A DNA stretch of 64,000 bases. It comes from Ixodes scapularis (taxonomy: Eukaryota; Arthropoda; Arachnida; Ixodida; Ixodidae). Below are positions 58,801 through 62,481 of this stretch, piece by piece (positions within the stretch are counted from its first letter, which is position 1; the number at the start of each line of letters is the position of its first letter). Made by a program: the position numbers and the translations under genes. A model generated the notes under the pieces. It made no database searches and was not told the origin of the DNA. It saw nothing but the letters and a program-made list of their open reading frames with translations. The stretch lies in the NCBI RefSeq assembly GCF_016920785.2, contig NW_024609879.1:16932078-16996077 (forward strand), written 5' to 3'.

Positions 58801-58911
58801 TTTTTGACCAGTCGAGCGATCTTGACAGGAGATTGACTTGTGCTGCATTACTTGCAGTCCCTGCGGCACAGCGACGAGAGCCTTCAGCGGGCGGAATCGG
58901 ACAGTGCCCAG
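16737..58911 (+). CDS. PACS: PACS family sorting protein, 5' ten coding exons (gene continues past window)
   Basis: PACS proteins are cytosolic sorting connectors. They bind acidic-cluster cargo such as furin and link it to AP-1/GGA adaptors for TGN/endosome traffic. Ten exons (16737-16846, 35276-35363, 40575-40667, 44316-44447, 46031-46187, 50180-50316, 53928-53987, 55904-56067, 57458-57503, 58858-58911) join in phase to 347 codons with no stop. Residues 17-141 match the furin/cargo-binding region: KPVPMKLFAAWEVD, SSKRTLRSNDILLP, YPHFLK, LQRRKRYKNRAMLGYKT. DTELDLSF (87-94) lies where vertebrate PACS1 has its AP-1-binding ETELQLTF. Residues 200-225 are Asp/Ser-rich with CK2-type sites, the counterpart of the autoregulatory acidic cluster. 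RNIKQKFINLLKKF (240-253), SDSGPEGDNMSLSSTPKP and PFF also follow the family order. Every junction is GT-AG. The C-terminal PACS domain is missing only because the window ends. Vertebrates have PACS1 and PACS2; I expect a single arthropod copy. Family recognition is from memory, without a search. Confidence 0.93.
17160..17300 (+). repeat. SINE body copy in PACS intron 1
   Basis: TTGGATGAGCATCGTACCGG and ATTGCTCATCCACAGCTGA are shared with the copies at 2410-2700 and with the inverted copy at 21545-21665. The tRNA-like head is missing or decayed. Confidence 0.55.
17301..19346. other. PACS intron 1, no feature seen
   Basis: This is A/T-rich intronic DNA with A runs near 17400. Only short frames occur, without recognisable domains. 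Confidence 0.55.
19347..19908. mobile_element. TTAA-type MITE, 562 bp
   Basis: The ends are TTAAAGGGACTCTGACACC and CTGTCAGTGTCCCTTTAA, with TTAA at both boundaries. An inverted relative lies at 21693-23282: both contain the CACGTGAC, GAGAGTGAGCG and CTACCCAGAACA blocks in opposite orientation. Confidence 0.85.
19909..21544. other. PACS intron 1, no feature seen
   Basis: No gene or mobile element is recognised. Frames are short. Confidence 0.5.
21545..21665 (-). repeat. SINE-like fragment
   Basis: CTGATGTCTCAGCTGTAGATG and GAGCAATTTATCC at about 21608-21642 match the SINE body seen at 2410 and, in reverse, at 17270. A GTGCACTG/CAGTGCAC inverted motif follows at 21668-21695. Confidence 0.45.
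21693..23282. mobile_element. TTAA-type element with an internal 1-kb insertion
   Basis: The ends are TTAAAGGGACACTGACAGG and GTGTCAGTGTCCCTTTAA. The outer parts (21693-about 22025 and about 23060-23282) match, in reverse, the 562-bp element at 19347. The intervening kilobase is therefore foreign. It holds GC-rich coding-like sequence (22030-22370), a tRNA-derived SINE (22418-22504) and unassigned DNA. Confidence 0.75.
22418..22504 (+). repeat. tRNA-derived SINE head
   Basis: An A box TAGCTCGGTGG (22424-22434) and a B box GGGTTCAAATCCC (22466-22478) are spaced as in a tRNA, followed by a T run. It is a pol III-type SINE or tRNA pseudogene; the cloverleaf is not intact enough to call a functional tRNA. 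Confidence 0.65.
23283..24646. other. PACS intron 1; SINE remnant then nothing recognised
   Basis: 23288-23360 contains CGCCGGTACACG and ATCGAAACGGGGATTGAAC, a decayed SINE copy in reverse. From 23400 to 24646 I see no gene or element. Confidence 0.45.
24647..25013. mobile_element. TA-type MITE, 367 bp
   Basis: It begins TACTGTATTTTCCAGTCTGC and ends GCAGTCTGCGG...AAATATGGTA, which are inverted relatives. TA sits at both boundaries. Internal CTGCACC and GTCTGC motifs repeat. No coding capacity. Confidence 0.6.
25014..25709. other. PACS intron 1, no feature seen
   Basis: This is A/T-rich intronic DNA. A 69-codon frame at 25217-25426 (HIKNAFLLETNQSGMILAKL) has no recognised domain. Confidence 0.45.
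25710..26175. repeat. Second copy of the core-swapping repeat, AAATTTAGCGGG core
   Basis: The left end AGAGTGCACCTCTTAGGCGCC and the right end CAAGAGCTGTGCTCTAATTC match the ends of the repeat at 2791-3200. The core differs completely: about 25840-26060 is made of AATTTAGCGGGGAAATT-type units in direct and inverted orientation plus GTGACGTCA motifs. Confidence 0.7.
26176..27120. other. PACS intron 1, no feature seen
   Basis: No recognisable gene or element. The minus strand from 27060 to 26850 has a mildly coding-like composition, but I cannot assign it. Confidence 0.4.
27121..27905. mobile_element. hAT-type nonautonomous element, 785 bp
   Basis: It begins CAGTGTTGGGTAAAGTA and ends AGTACTTCCCGACACTG, with many subterminal AAAGTACTT-type motifs, as in hAT elements. 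The flanking 8-mers TTTTTGGG (27113-27120) and GTTTTAGG (27906-27913) agree at six of eight positions. It interrupts a reverse-transcriptase fragment whose remaining part starts at 27906. Confidence 0.8.
27906..28230 (-). pseudogene. CR1-like reverse transcriptase fragment
   Basis: On the minus strand, MKLNTDECRHINI, then SYKLYASPCYYLDGNSLQQ and VSSYKYFGVHLSSNDSQKP, ending TLGYLK, correspond to the end of a non-LTR reverse transcriptase (compare SYRYLGVTISS...GYLRR in the intact element at 6589). The fragment is truncated on its 3' side by the hAT element. Confidence 0.75.
28231..30299. other. PACS intron 1, no feature seen
   Basis: This is A/T-rich DNA. Sequence ending AAAATATGGTA near 29926 looks like one end of a TACCATATTT-type MITE whose other end I could not place. 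No gene. Confidence 0.45.
30300..30557 (+). mobile_element. 3' tail of a non-LTR retrotransposon
   Basis: T-rich 3' UTR-like sequence ends GGGAGCACCATAAATAAATA followed by AATCT repeats (30532-30557), the style of CR1-like tails. No coding part is left. Confidence 0.5.
30558..31917. other. PACS intron 1, no gene seen
   Basis: No coding region recognised. TTAAAGGAGCTGTGCAACG at about 31431 resembles one end of a TTAA-type MITE, but a partner end was not found with confidence. Confidence 0.4.
31918..33720 (-). pseudogene. CR1-like non-LTR fragment, split by a hAT element
   Basis: Read on the minus strand, 33720-33416 contains QCALQNDL, the variant TTTPVELTESYK and LGVTLYSDLSW. After the insert, 32549-31996 continues THITNITSSATKTLGFLK, then a WDP-type thumb region and a Ser/Pro-rich end (SSPGCSPTHSHCHFF region). 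The 3' tail is T/C- and ATTTC-rich near 31920. Several frameshifts and stops are present. The order and content match the RT end of CR1/L2-like elements. Confidence 0.75.
32550..33415. mobile_element. hAT-type element, 866 bp, nested in the CR1-like fragment
   Basis: The ends CAGGGGCTCCGGAA and TTCCGGAGCCCCTG are perfect inverted repeats. The flanking 8-mers TGCGTACG (32542-32549) and TGCGTACA (33416-33423) match at seven of eight positions. Interior frames overlap at 32890-33270 but show no transposase signature. Confidence 0.9.
33721..35275. other. End of PACS intron 1; microsatellite, no gene
   Basis: A (TTA)n/(GAT)n tract lies at 34860-34896. Frames near 34204-34760 overlap on both strands without a domain. 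The final 50 bases are the T-rich tract and acceptor of exon 2. Confidence 0.5.
35276..35363 (+). CDS. PACS: PACS coding exon 2
   Basis: The acceptor is a T-rich tract ending in CACAG at 35275; the donor is CAG|GTGGGTG at 35364. Joined to exon 1 it completes Arg37 and reads QCTFTLTRLLLLKPLGNEV then AFITIAVKMQ. This matches the PACS segment with the LTLKKLVMLKEL and IAVKLQ motifs. It ends in phase 0 at residue 66. Confidence 0.93.
36087..37128. mobile_element. TACCATATTT-type MITE holding a TTAA element
   Basis: TTACCATATTTAATGTGCC near 36085 and AGAAAATATGGTTCA near 37113-37127 could be the inverted ends of one element that received the TTAA element at 36322. The end match is short, so this outer element is tentative. 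Confidence 0.4.
36322..37022. mobile_element. TTAA-type MITE, 0.7 kb
   Basis: The left end is TTAAAGGGATACTGAAATT and the right end is GCAGTGTCCCTCTAA, a slightly mutated inverted relative. A minus-strand 107-codon frame inside has no recognised domain. Confidence 0.65.
37129..38226. other. PACS intron 2, no feature seen
   Basis: This is A/T-rich DNA up to about 38000, then more G/C-rich. AAGTAATTTGATT-type motifs around 37850-38000 look like decayed hAT-like subterminal repeats. No gene. Confidence 0.45.
38227..38270 (+). repeat. Inverted partial copy of the unknown repeat ORF at 39278-39619
   Basis: GCAACACCTCCTAAATAAC onward is nearly the reverse complement of 39411-39452. Translated, it gives QHLLNNKAVELNEM against QHLLDNKAVVLNEM of the other copy. 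It is cut off by the element starting at 38271. Confidence 0.7.
38271..39274. mobile_element. Inverted-repeat element with AAAGGGGCCC ends, 1.0 kb
   Basis: TATAAAGGGGCCCTGCAAGG at left and TTGCGGGGCCCCTTTAA at right are inverted. The element lies between the two inverted copies of an unknown repeat. Interior frames are short. Confidence 0.6.
39278..39619 (-). other. Unrecognised repeat-borne ORF
   Basis: A minus-strand frame open through 39619-39278 includes MAERQLSTPVFHRAAVQHLL, then DNKAVVLNEMASPGKCNAG and AQIGKTIASTFGSYL. A second, truncated copy of the same reading frame at 38227-38270 keeps the amino-acid pattern, so it is a dispersed repeat with a conserved peptide. I do not recognise the family. 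Near its start are two 27-bp tandem units (39575-39628). Confidence 0.4.
39720..39941. repeat. Imperfect palindrome, about 220 bp
   Basis: TAGGGAATCTGTTAGCATGACC at the left pairs with GGGTCATGCTAACGCATTCCC at the right. Arms of about 70 bp are separated by an A/G-rich spacer at 39800-39865. TTTGGGAAATGC is repeated within each arm. Confidence 0.8.
40292..40478. mobile_element. Decayed hAT-type MITE
   Basis: GGACCCCCTGACCC near the left, and GTCCGCGGACCGCAGTTTGAG near the right, resemble the GGTCCGCG/TTGAGAA termini of the hAT MITE at 13993. The terminal repeats are degenerate. It lies about 100 bp upstream of exon 3. Confidence 0.5.
40575..40667 (+). CDS. PACS: PACS coding exon 3 (adaptor-binding motif)
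   Basis: The acceptor is GTTGCAG and the donor is CAG|GTGAGA. The exon is 31 codons, phase 0 to 0, residues 67-97: SSKRTLRSNDILLPNTGG then LLDTELDLSFSLQ. DTELDLSF aligns with ETELQLTF of vertebrate PACS1, which published work identified as needed for AP-1 binding. Conservation at this point suggests adaptor binding is kept; that is an inference. Confidence 0.93.
40668..42213. other. PACS intron 3 (first part), no feature seen
   Basis: A 125-codon + frame (40770-41147) and a 135-codon minus frame (40842-41249) overlap each other. Neither has a recognised domain, so I do not call a gene. Confidence 0.45.
42214..42604. mobile_element. hAT-type MITE, 391 bp, perfect 8-bp TSD
   Basis: It begins CAGTTGTTCTCAAGCATGG and ends CCATTTGAGAACTACTG. 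CTCTAGGC is duplicated exactly on both sides (42206-42213 and 42605-42612). It contains a poly(G) run at 42301-42322. A clear nonautonomous hAT insertion in PACS intron 3. Confidence 0.93.
42605..44315. other. PACS intron 3 (last part); poly(C) tract, no gene
   Basis: A C-rich tract lies at 43424-43459. Small frames at 42850-43268 and 43596-43848 show no domains. The last bases form the acceptor of exon 4. Confidence 0.5.
44316..44447 (+). CDS. PACS: PACS coding exon 4
   Basis: The acceptor is CAACGCAG and the donor is GAG|GTGAGG. The exon is 44 codons, residues 98-141: YPHFLKGAGGSNKLHVTLQ then RRKRYKNRAMLGYKTIATG and VINMSE. The RRKRYKNR-LGYKT stretch is the most strongly conserved part of the PACS cargo-binding region and is the single best identifier of the gene. 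Confidence 0.95.
44549..44830. repeat. Interspersed repeat, related to 5931-6120
   Basis: TTTGCAGACGCGGCCCATAAA (44734) followed by ACTAGACCCCAATCGAGCAG parallels the sequence at 6040-6090. The extent is uncertain. Confidence 0.5.
44831..46030. other. PACS intron 4 (last part), no feature seen
   Basis: A 146-codon + frame (44778-45218) overlaps a 106-codon minus frame. Neither has a recognised domain. The last bases form the exon 5 acceptor. Confidence 0.45.
46031..46187 (+). CDS. PACS: PACS coding exon 5
   Basis: The acceptor is GCCCAG and the donor is CAG|GTGGGG at 46188. It encodes residues 142-193 plus one base. It opens with VLQRPVGRELELLGEEKE and continues PVARIQVEALSTHPVQ, which corresponds to the PACS stretch around PVAEIKIYSLSSQPID. 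The reading frame stays open past the donor into the intron, so the splice site was chosen because it joins exon 6 in frame and restores an Asp codon. The exon is very GC-rich. A small inverted-repeat element begins about 50 bp into the following intron. Confidence 0.88.
46235..46536. mobile_element. Inverted-repeat MITE, about 300 bp
   Basis: AGCTTATGCTGCATTAAGG and CCGCATGTAAGCGATTTAGTG at the left pair with CCAAATCGCTTACATGCGG and CTTATACTTTATGCT at the right, with a small internal mismatch. A GACGAGACAAGC block pairs further in. It lies 47 bp after the exon 5 donor. Confidence 0.7.
46537..48700. other. PACS intron 5, possible LTR remnant, no gene
   Basis: 46975-47410 contains a reversed AATAAATGCTCTTGGACTC polyadenylation-like motif and GC-rich sequence that could be a minus-strand LTR remnant. 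I cannot define both ends. An A-rich stretch at 47520-47570 creates low-complexity Lys frames. Confidence 0.35.
48715..48785 (-). repeat. tRNA-derived SINE head
   Basis: On the minus strand there is an A box TGGCCGAGTGG (48767-48777) and a B box AGGTTCGATGCC (48724-48735), spaced as in a Ser/Leu-type tRNA. The downstream body (about 48715-48600) runs toward lower coordinates. It is a SINE rather than a working tRNA gene. Confidence 0.65.
49008..49508 (+). other. 166-codon open frame of unknown meaning in PACS intron 5
   Basis: The frame is open with no recognised domain and has Cys/Leu-rich stretches (LMQCLCVELALSCMF). No second copy, splice context or homologue is visible. It is probably fortuitous or a repeat relic. 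Confidence 0.2.
49810..50025. repeat. TGTCAC-rich degenerate minisatellite
   Basis: Irregular units built on ATGTCAC, TGTGACACC and CACATGACACC occur in both orientations, at about one per 12-20 bp. It is simple sequence, possibly derived from a palindromic satellite. Confidence 0.6.
50180..50316 (+). CDS. PACS: PACS coding exon 6 (acidic Ser/Asp cluster)
   Basis: The acceptor is TTGTGCAG and the donor is AAG|GTTTGT. Joined to exon 5 it gives DAERSGDNTDDDEDSSSN then DDASDSAPEEAGHTDALM and RRRRSSQMRK, residues 194-239. This Asp/Ser-rich run sits where PACS1 has its CK2-phosphorylated autoregulatory acidic cluster, and several S/T-x-x-D/E sites are present. The following basic RRRR run is notable. 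Sequence here is less conserved than in exons 3-4, as expected for a linker. Confidence 0.88.
50415..50459. repeat. Perfect 20-bp-arm hairpin
   Basis: ATTGGCATTCCTTCTTCCTT (50415-50434) and its exact complement (50440-50459) are separated by TGAAG. It lies 99 bp after the exon 6 donor and just before a pogo-like element. Confidence 0.9.
50502..51270 (-). mobile_element. pogo/Tigger-like deletion derivative
   Basis: Ends related to CAGTCGCCGACC occur at the right (reverse complement TCGGCGACTG, ending 51270, followed by TA) and, slightly altered, at the left (AGTCGCCGACCAATTATTCGG). The minus strand encodes a short peptide with a CENP-B-type helix-turn-helix start. It is a relative of the element at 56149-56881 in the opposite orientation. 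Confidence 0.75.
50676..50924 (-). pseudogene. pogo-like transposase N-terminal fragment
   Basis: The end of this 82-codon frame reads KKHRKYSTITLEKKAAILKL then TESGRTQTEA and stop. It resembles the first helix of the CENP-B/pogo DNA-binding domain (TLEEKVEVIKLVESGKS). The DDE catalytic part is absent. Confidence 0.6.
51475..52139. mobile_element. TTAA-type foldback MITE, 665 bp
   Basis: TTAAAGGACACATGCAAAGG and its complement CCTTTGCATGTGTCCTTTAA form the ends. Pairing continues for well over 100 bp on each side. A second hairpin (AAGTTACTTATTCATCTT and complement, about 51840-51897) lies at the centre. Confidence 0.88.
52140..53340. other. PACS intron 6, no gene seen
   Basis: AATCGAATATTGAATAGC-type motifs at about 53000 and 53510 suggest an A/T-rich nonautonomous element between about 52940 and 53535, but its ends are not definable. 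Confidence 0.4.
53341..53442. repeat. Imperfect hairpin, about 45-bp arms
   Basis: CTTCTCATTGAGCACCTG and GCAATACCTG on the left pair with CAGGTACTATGTGAGAAG and GGGTATTGC on the right, around a GC-rich centre. Confidence 0.7.
53928..53987 (+). CDS. PACS: PACS coding exon 7
   Basis: The acceptor is CCTTGCAG and the donor is GAG|GTGAGA. This 20-codon exon reads RNIKQKFINLLKKFRVPDAE, residues 240-259. It matches the highly conserved PACS motif NIKQKFVALLKRFKVSDE. It is too short to be found without a homology anchor. Confidence 0.93.
54180..54318. repeat. Near-perfect palindrome, 139 bp
   Basis: GATATAAAAATTAAATAGCG at the left pairs with CGCTATTTAATTTTTATATC at the right. Pairing runs to the centre (GACAGGACAATCGC / GCGCTTGTCCTGTC) with a few mismatches and one-base indels. 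The outward motifs resemble Penelope-like 3' ends, which would make it a small version of the palindrome at 10892. Confidence 0.85.
54891..55381. mobile_element. Tc1/mariner-pogo-type MITE, 491 bp, TA target
   Basis: CAGTCAAACCCATTTATAACG at left and CTAAACGGGTTTCACTG at right are inverted relatives. TA flanks both ends (54889-54890, 55382-55383). Internal TTCGATATAGCAA motifs are present. No transposase. Confidence 0.85.
55904..56067 (+). CDS. PACS: PACS coding exon 8
   Basis: The acceptor is TTTCTGCAG and the donor is AG|GTCCGT, phase 2. It encodes residues 260-313 plus two bases: AFDAEHYPEGLEQELMHK, NSRDLEDLLLDELDDLSD and SGPEGDNMSLSSTPKPSL. It parallels the PACS1 region with EDLDELYDSLE, SDSGPE and SILSTPKPKLKP. 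Confidence 0.93.
56149..56881 (+). mobile_element. pogo/Tigger-like deletion derivative, 733 bp
   Basis: CAGTCGCTGACCAATTTTTCG at left and AAATTTGGTTGGTGACTG at right, followed by TA, are the terminal repeats. It occupies half of PACS intron 8. Sequence is shared along its length with the element at 50502-51270 (for example GAGGAACC, CCAAAATGGCCGC, TCGAAAAGAAGGCAG). Confidence 0.8.
56476..56709 (+). pseudogene. pogo-like transposase N-terminal fragment
   Basis: This 77-codon frame ends KKRRKHSTITLEKKAVILEL then IESGRTETEV and stop, the same CENP-B-type helix and the same stop position as in the copy at 50676-50924. The catalytic part is missing. The shared truncation means the deletion predates the spread of both copies. 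Confidence 0.6.
57458..57503 (+). CDS. PACS: PACS coding exon 9
   Basis: The acceptor is CTGTTGCAG and the donor is AAG|GTGAGG. This 46-base exon completes Arg314 and adds PFFSSSTLVPLEAEK. PFF directly after the STPKP segment mirrors PACS1 (KPFFEGMS). It ends in phase 0. Confidence 0.88.
57775..57957. mobile_element. TACCATATTTATTCG MITE, 183 bp
   Basis: TACCATATTTATTCGAATAT and AAGGCG at the left are inverted at the right (CGCCTTATATTTGAATAAA, TATGGTA), giving about 28-bp arms. The interior repeats CGCCTTATA. Similar ends occur at 24647, 36087 and near 29926. Confidence 0.85.
58273..58461. repeat. Inverted-repeat-bounded AAATTT minisatellite
   Basis: TGACCCTATCGACC (58273-58286) and GGTCGATAGGGTCA (58448-58461) bound an array of degenerate GGAAAATTTTCC / CTAAATTTGC units. 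The core resembles that of the repeat at 25710-26175, and CACGTGTG/GTGACGTC motifs follow at 58470-58500, as there. Confidence 0.75.
58858..58911 (+). CDS. PACS: PACS coding exon 10 (last exon visible)
   Basis: The acceptor is TTACTTGCAG and the donor is CAG|GTGAGT. It encodes SLRHSDESLQRAESDSAQ, residues 330-347, in phase. An alternative upstream acceptor after TTTCAG at 58797 is rejected because it meets TGA within four codons. The serine/glutamate-rich content fits the PACS middle region. I found no further PACS exon between 58912 and 64000. Confidence 0.8.
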
Positions 58912-59540
58912 GTGAGTCCATTTGGCTTTTCACCGTAGCCAAGAAAAAATTGTATAATGGAGTGTTTTTACAGCAGAGCTGTTAAGGGCTAGATTCCCCA
59001 GGATTCTGTCCGTATATGTTGACACAAACCTACCTGGACGGCTACCGCCACCTATAAGCGACGGCGGCAAGCACACAACCAGCATGGTTGCTGCCGTCGC
59101 TCGTAGATGGCGGCAACCTTTCCAACTATCATAGAAGAATGGATAGTTGGGCGCGTTGGTGGGAATTCGGGAAACAGCGTGAAAAATGGACGACGACGAA
59201 GAAGAAGCACACAGTGTATTGAGTACAGCTCCGCTGGTCTTCCTCCTTCTCGAGAGTGGACAGGCTGAACGATTTTTCTCTACTCCTTTTTGCACACAGG
59301 GAGAGCCGACGTCCATATTTTAAGTGCACCACAACCATTCCTTGGCAAGCTCTATCACGCTTGCTGCGAGATTGGGAGTAGGCCTGAGTGACTCCGCAAT
59401 ACGACTCCGTGATATGTCTCCCGTGACCCCTCCGTCTCTCTCTAGCTGCGTGAAAATTCCCGTAATGGTAGGGAAGCTGCACCAATTTGCCCAATTGTGC
59501 TAATTGATTTCGTACCTTTGTACTGGACCAAATTTCTAAC
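58912..59540. other. PACS intron 10 (first part), no gene seen
   Basis: Two overlapping minus frames (58930-59316, 59129-59494) have no recognised domains. No further PACS exon is found. Confidence 0.45.
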
Positions 59541-59811
59541 TTCCCAGGCGAAAATTTTCAACTGGGACCAATTGGTCCCAGTTGCAACTGGTCCCAGTTG
59601 GAGTTGTCCAACTGATCCCAGTTGGAGTTGGTCCCAGCTGGAGTTGGTCCCAGTTACAACTGGTCCCAGTTGGAGTTGGTCCCAGTTACCGCTGGTACCA
59701 ACTCCAGCAACAATGAAACACGGCACAAAATAGAAGTTTGACAAGACTTTATTGTCAAAAACTTGGAGAATGAAACTAAACAATAGGTTTGGTGACGTAC
59801 ACGCTCCGGGT

Positions 59812-60216
59812 TTAGCCACTTGCTTGCGACGGTTGAATCGCTTTTTCAGAGGTGGTATTCGTGAGATGAAGGAAGATCGGCCGCTGGCGTCTGTTAGTGA
59901 AGACGTCCTCAGCTTCTCTCCCCATCACGTAAAGAAAGGTGCTTACCCGTGATCCCGCGTTGCGCAGGTGAAGTCCTGATAGGATGCAGTAGCGCTCCCA
60001 CCTTGCAATCTCTGTCACAACAGTCGAACATTTTCGAGGTAGACCTCCCACCATTTTCGCCATTGTGCTCTCCGCGGCGTTTTCTTCCGTCCGGTCTTTC
60101 CTGGGTGTCCTCCGATCGCTGAACTGCATTTTTCCATCCTCGAAGTTCACCGCCGCCACCATGGTGTGTGTACAGTTAGGTCCAAAGAAGTGCAGTTGTA
60201 GTTTTGGCATTTTCAT
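59812..60216 (-). CDS. gag-like ORF inside the foldback-like element
   Basis: A 134-codon frame. About residues 70-108 read ARWERYCILSGLHLRNAGS then RVSTFLYVMGREAEDVF. This resembles the start of the capsid domain in Gypsy-type gag proteins (W-x-R-F-E-x-Y ... V-x-T-L-x-Y-x-M-G-x-E-A-x-D). It stops soon after that motif, so it is much shorter than a gag. On the same strand an AATAAA lies at 59753-59748, about 60 bp after the stop, so a short polyadenylated transcript is possible. It could be a captured gag fragment with a new stop, or the first exon of a spliced gene. The gag similarity is from memory, unaligned. Confidence 0.45.
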   Translation of the reverse strand: MKMPKLQLHFFGPNCTHTMVAAVNFEDGKMQFSDRRTPRKDRTEENAAESTMAKMVGGLPRKCSTVVTEIARWERYCILSGLHLRNAGSRVSTFLYVMGREAEDVFTNRRQRPIFLHLTNTTSEKAIQPSQASG

Positions 60217-60400
60217 AACGATGCCAACTTAGGCGATGGCGACCCTTCTCTACCGCGTCCATCCGACTCCGGATGGATGGATGAATACGGCTGAGCCCTT
60301 TGGATCGGGCGGTAGCTTACGCCACCTAGCCATTTTGTTTTACATTTAAGCTTAGAATATTTAAATGTGAAATCTATATTCACTCCGCAGTGCAAAGAAA
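60217..60400 (-). repeat. Repeat-like upstream region of the gag-like ORF
   Basis: The minus strand reads WLGGVSYRPIQRAQPYSSIH in one frame, with ATGGATGGATGAATACGG-type short repeats. I have the impression of a common dispersed sequence, probably the 5' part of the captured unit, but cannot name it. Confidence 0.3.
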
Positions 60401-60748
60401 ATGAGGCTATGAAACCCCCTTGCCATCAGTAAATAAGAAAATACCTAGTTTTCTCTCGATTTCTGCCACCATTCACTTAATCTTTGCTTGGTAATCTCCG
60501 GTGTCAGCATAGGCAGCGCCATCTGTCGACAGCACGTACCACTAATCCGCACCCGCGTGCCACGGCGGCCGGCTAGCTCTGATTGGCCAAAAGAAAAAAA
60601 AAAAATATTGTAGGTGTTTAAATAAATGTTTTAATATAGTTTAATGATGCACTAAATGTTCATTAGGTGAACACATTTTGCCACTAATTATATTTTCCAA
60701 TTAAAAAATATTTAGTTAATTAAAATTTTTATATTATTTTTATAAATA

Positions 60749-61826
60749 TACCGTAATATCCCGAGTTATCGCCCACCCCCCCTACCGCCTGAAATTCGTT
60801 AAAAAAGTGGGGTGGGCCATGTCTCGGTGGGTGAGCACAAACACTTGAAAAAATGCGGAAAAAACCGCCTATTTTTCTCTGCGTATCTAGCGCTGATGCA
60901 CAAGAGATACATCAAACTCAAAACTCGATTTAGTTTCATTGTTTTATAGAAAAAAATGCTCAATAAAGAATATTTTACTATAGCGAAGTCCGTTGCTTGC
61001 ATACGCGCTAGAAACACCGCCGATCTGCATATAGCGCGAACGTTTGTTCCGTGAAAGAATGTCACCATTATGTTCTCCTAGTTAGTAAAAAAAAAGAAAG
61101 AAAGAAAAGTCTACAAGAAAATAGAAAAACCGACCAGGCGCAACGAGCGAGCGAGCGAGCGGACCAAAGAAGCGACCAAGAGCAATGCTGGGAAAGCGGG
61201 AAAGCCGGCGGTCGCGTTGGCAAATACTTTGGCGTCGGGCCAAGTCGGGCGCCTTGTCAATTGCAAGCTCTTGCGCAACTTGTTTGGTGCGTACATACGT
61301 GCGTCCGTGCACGGCGGGCTATCAATGCACGGTTGGGACGCTCTGCAAACGTCTGTGTAGGACGTTTTAGCAAAGCTTTATTTACGCTTTGGCTTTGCCT
61401 GAAATATTGCACAACCGCGGTCGCGACGGGCGGGAAGCAGGAGCGGGTTCGCGGTGACGTTACTTCGGCGGAGAAAGACTTTGACCTAACACTCCGCGGT
61501 TACGTTAACAAACTCTTCTTTTGTTATCTCCATCGTTTTCTTTTCGCACGAATACACGACCACTTTGGGGTCGCTCACGGAGGAAATGCGTAAACAAAAA
61601 GAAGTGTCTTTCCCTCCTTCGTTTTACTTTGTCACGGACGTCCTCCAACTGTAAGGTCCGCGGCCGCGTCATTCGGGTAGGATGAGTGTTCGCGGATCGC
61701 AGAGTCCGCCCTGGGGTATTTGAAGGGGTGGGCGATGACTCGGTGTTTTTTCGGAAATCGATATTGGCCTCAAAAATGGGGTGGGCGATGGCTCGGGGAT
61801 GGGCGATGACTCGGGATATTACGGTA
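60749..61826. mobile_element. TA-flanked inverted-repeat element nested in the foldback-like element
   Basis: TACCGTAATATCCCGAGTTA and TCGCCCACCCC at left are inverted at right (GGGCGATGACTCGGGATATT, ACGGTA). A GGGGTGGGCGATG motif recurs at 61725 and 61780. The GC-rich interior (61130-61600) has a 180-codon + frame with no recognised domain. The TA boundary suggests a Tc1/mariner-type target. Confidence 0.75.
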
Positions 61827-62481
61827 TAAACATACCCAGTATTTAATAATTTCCCTATTTGTATAAATCTAAAAATGTAAGTGTTTTTAGTTTTCTTCAT
61901 TAGGAAAGGTCAATACACTCCCAACTTGTCAAAATTGTTGCCCCATGTGAAGCTGGGATCGGGAAAGGCATTTGAAGTCCGACTGGGAATCGCTCCAACC
62001 AGTTACTTCCCTAACTGGTCCCAGTTCACTCCATTCCCAACTGGGATTCAAACCAGTTGACTCCCAACGGGGAATGGTTCAAACCAGTTGACTCCCAATT
62101 GGGAATGGTTCAAACCAGTTGACCCCTCAGCTGGTCCCAGTTGGACTCCTATTGGTCCCAGTTGATTCCCAGTTGGTACCAGTTAGACCCTGTTGAAACC
62201 AGTTGAGGTGCCAACTGGTCCCAGTTAGAAATTTTCGCCTGGGTTGGGATGCATTAAAAAACTAAAAAACGTGAATTTAAGCAGGAGGAAAAAGGACACA
62301 CCTACGACACAGACAAGCGCAGTTTTGCATCTGTTTTATAGAAAACATAATTTGGGAGAACTTCGCAGTGTTTAACGTTATGCAAAAGCTCTAATCGAAA
62401 AATCTGCTAACACCCGTCAAGTTCGGCGGATTTCGTGGACTTGGTACGTCCCGAACTTGGGTGGCCATTGTAGTAGTACAG

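Larger units (their letters stand above)
59545..62247. mobile_element. Foldback-like element, 2.7 kb, with subterminal minisatellites
   Basis: The left end CCCAGGCGAAAATTTTCAAC and the right end, read in reverse, CCCAGGCGAAAATTTCTAAC, are inverted. Both are followed inward by tandem GGTCCCAGTTGGAGTT-type units (59570-59705 and about 62010-62225), the layout of Foldback-type DNA transposons. Inside are a minus-strand gag-like ORF with a polyadenylation signal and a second, nested terminal-inverted-repeat element (60749-61826). No transposase is recognised. A target duplication is not clear. Confidence 0.75.

Noticed and set aside
58797..58857. Upstream alternative acceptor for PACS exon 10 (TTTCAG at 58797)
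   Set aside because: The resulting frame meets a TGA after three codons; the acceptor at 58857 keeps the frame.
61051..61593. 180-codon + frame
   Set aside because: It lies inside a nested inverted-repeat element, opposite strands are equally open, and no domain is recognised.
59545..62247. CRISPR-like array from the repeated GGTCCCAGTTGG units
   Set aside because: The units are contiguous degenerate minisatellites without unique spacers, in a eukaryotic intron, bounded by terminal inverted repeats.
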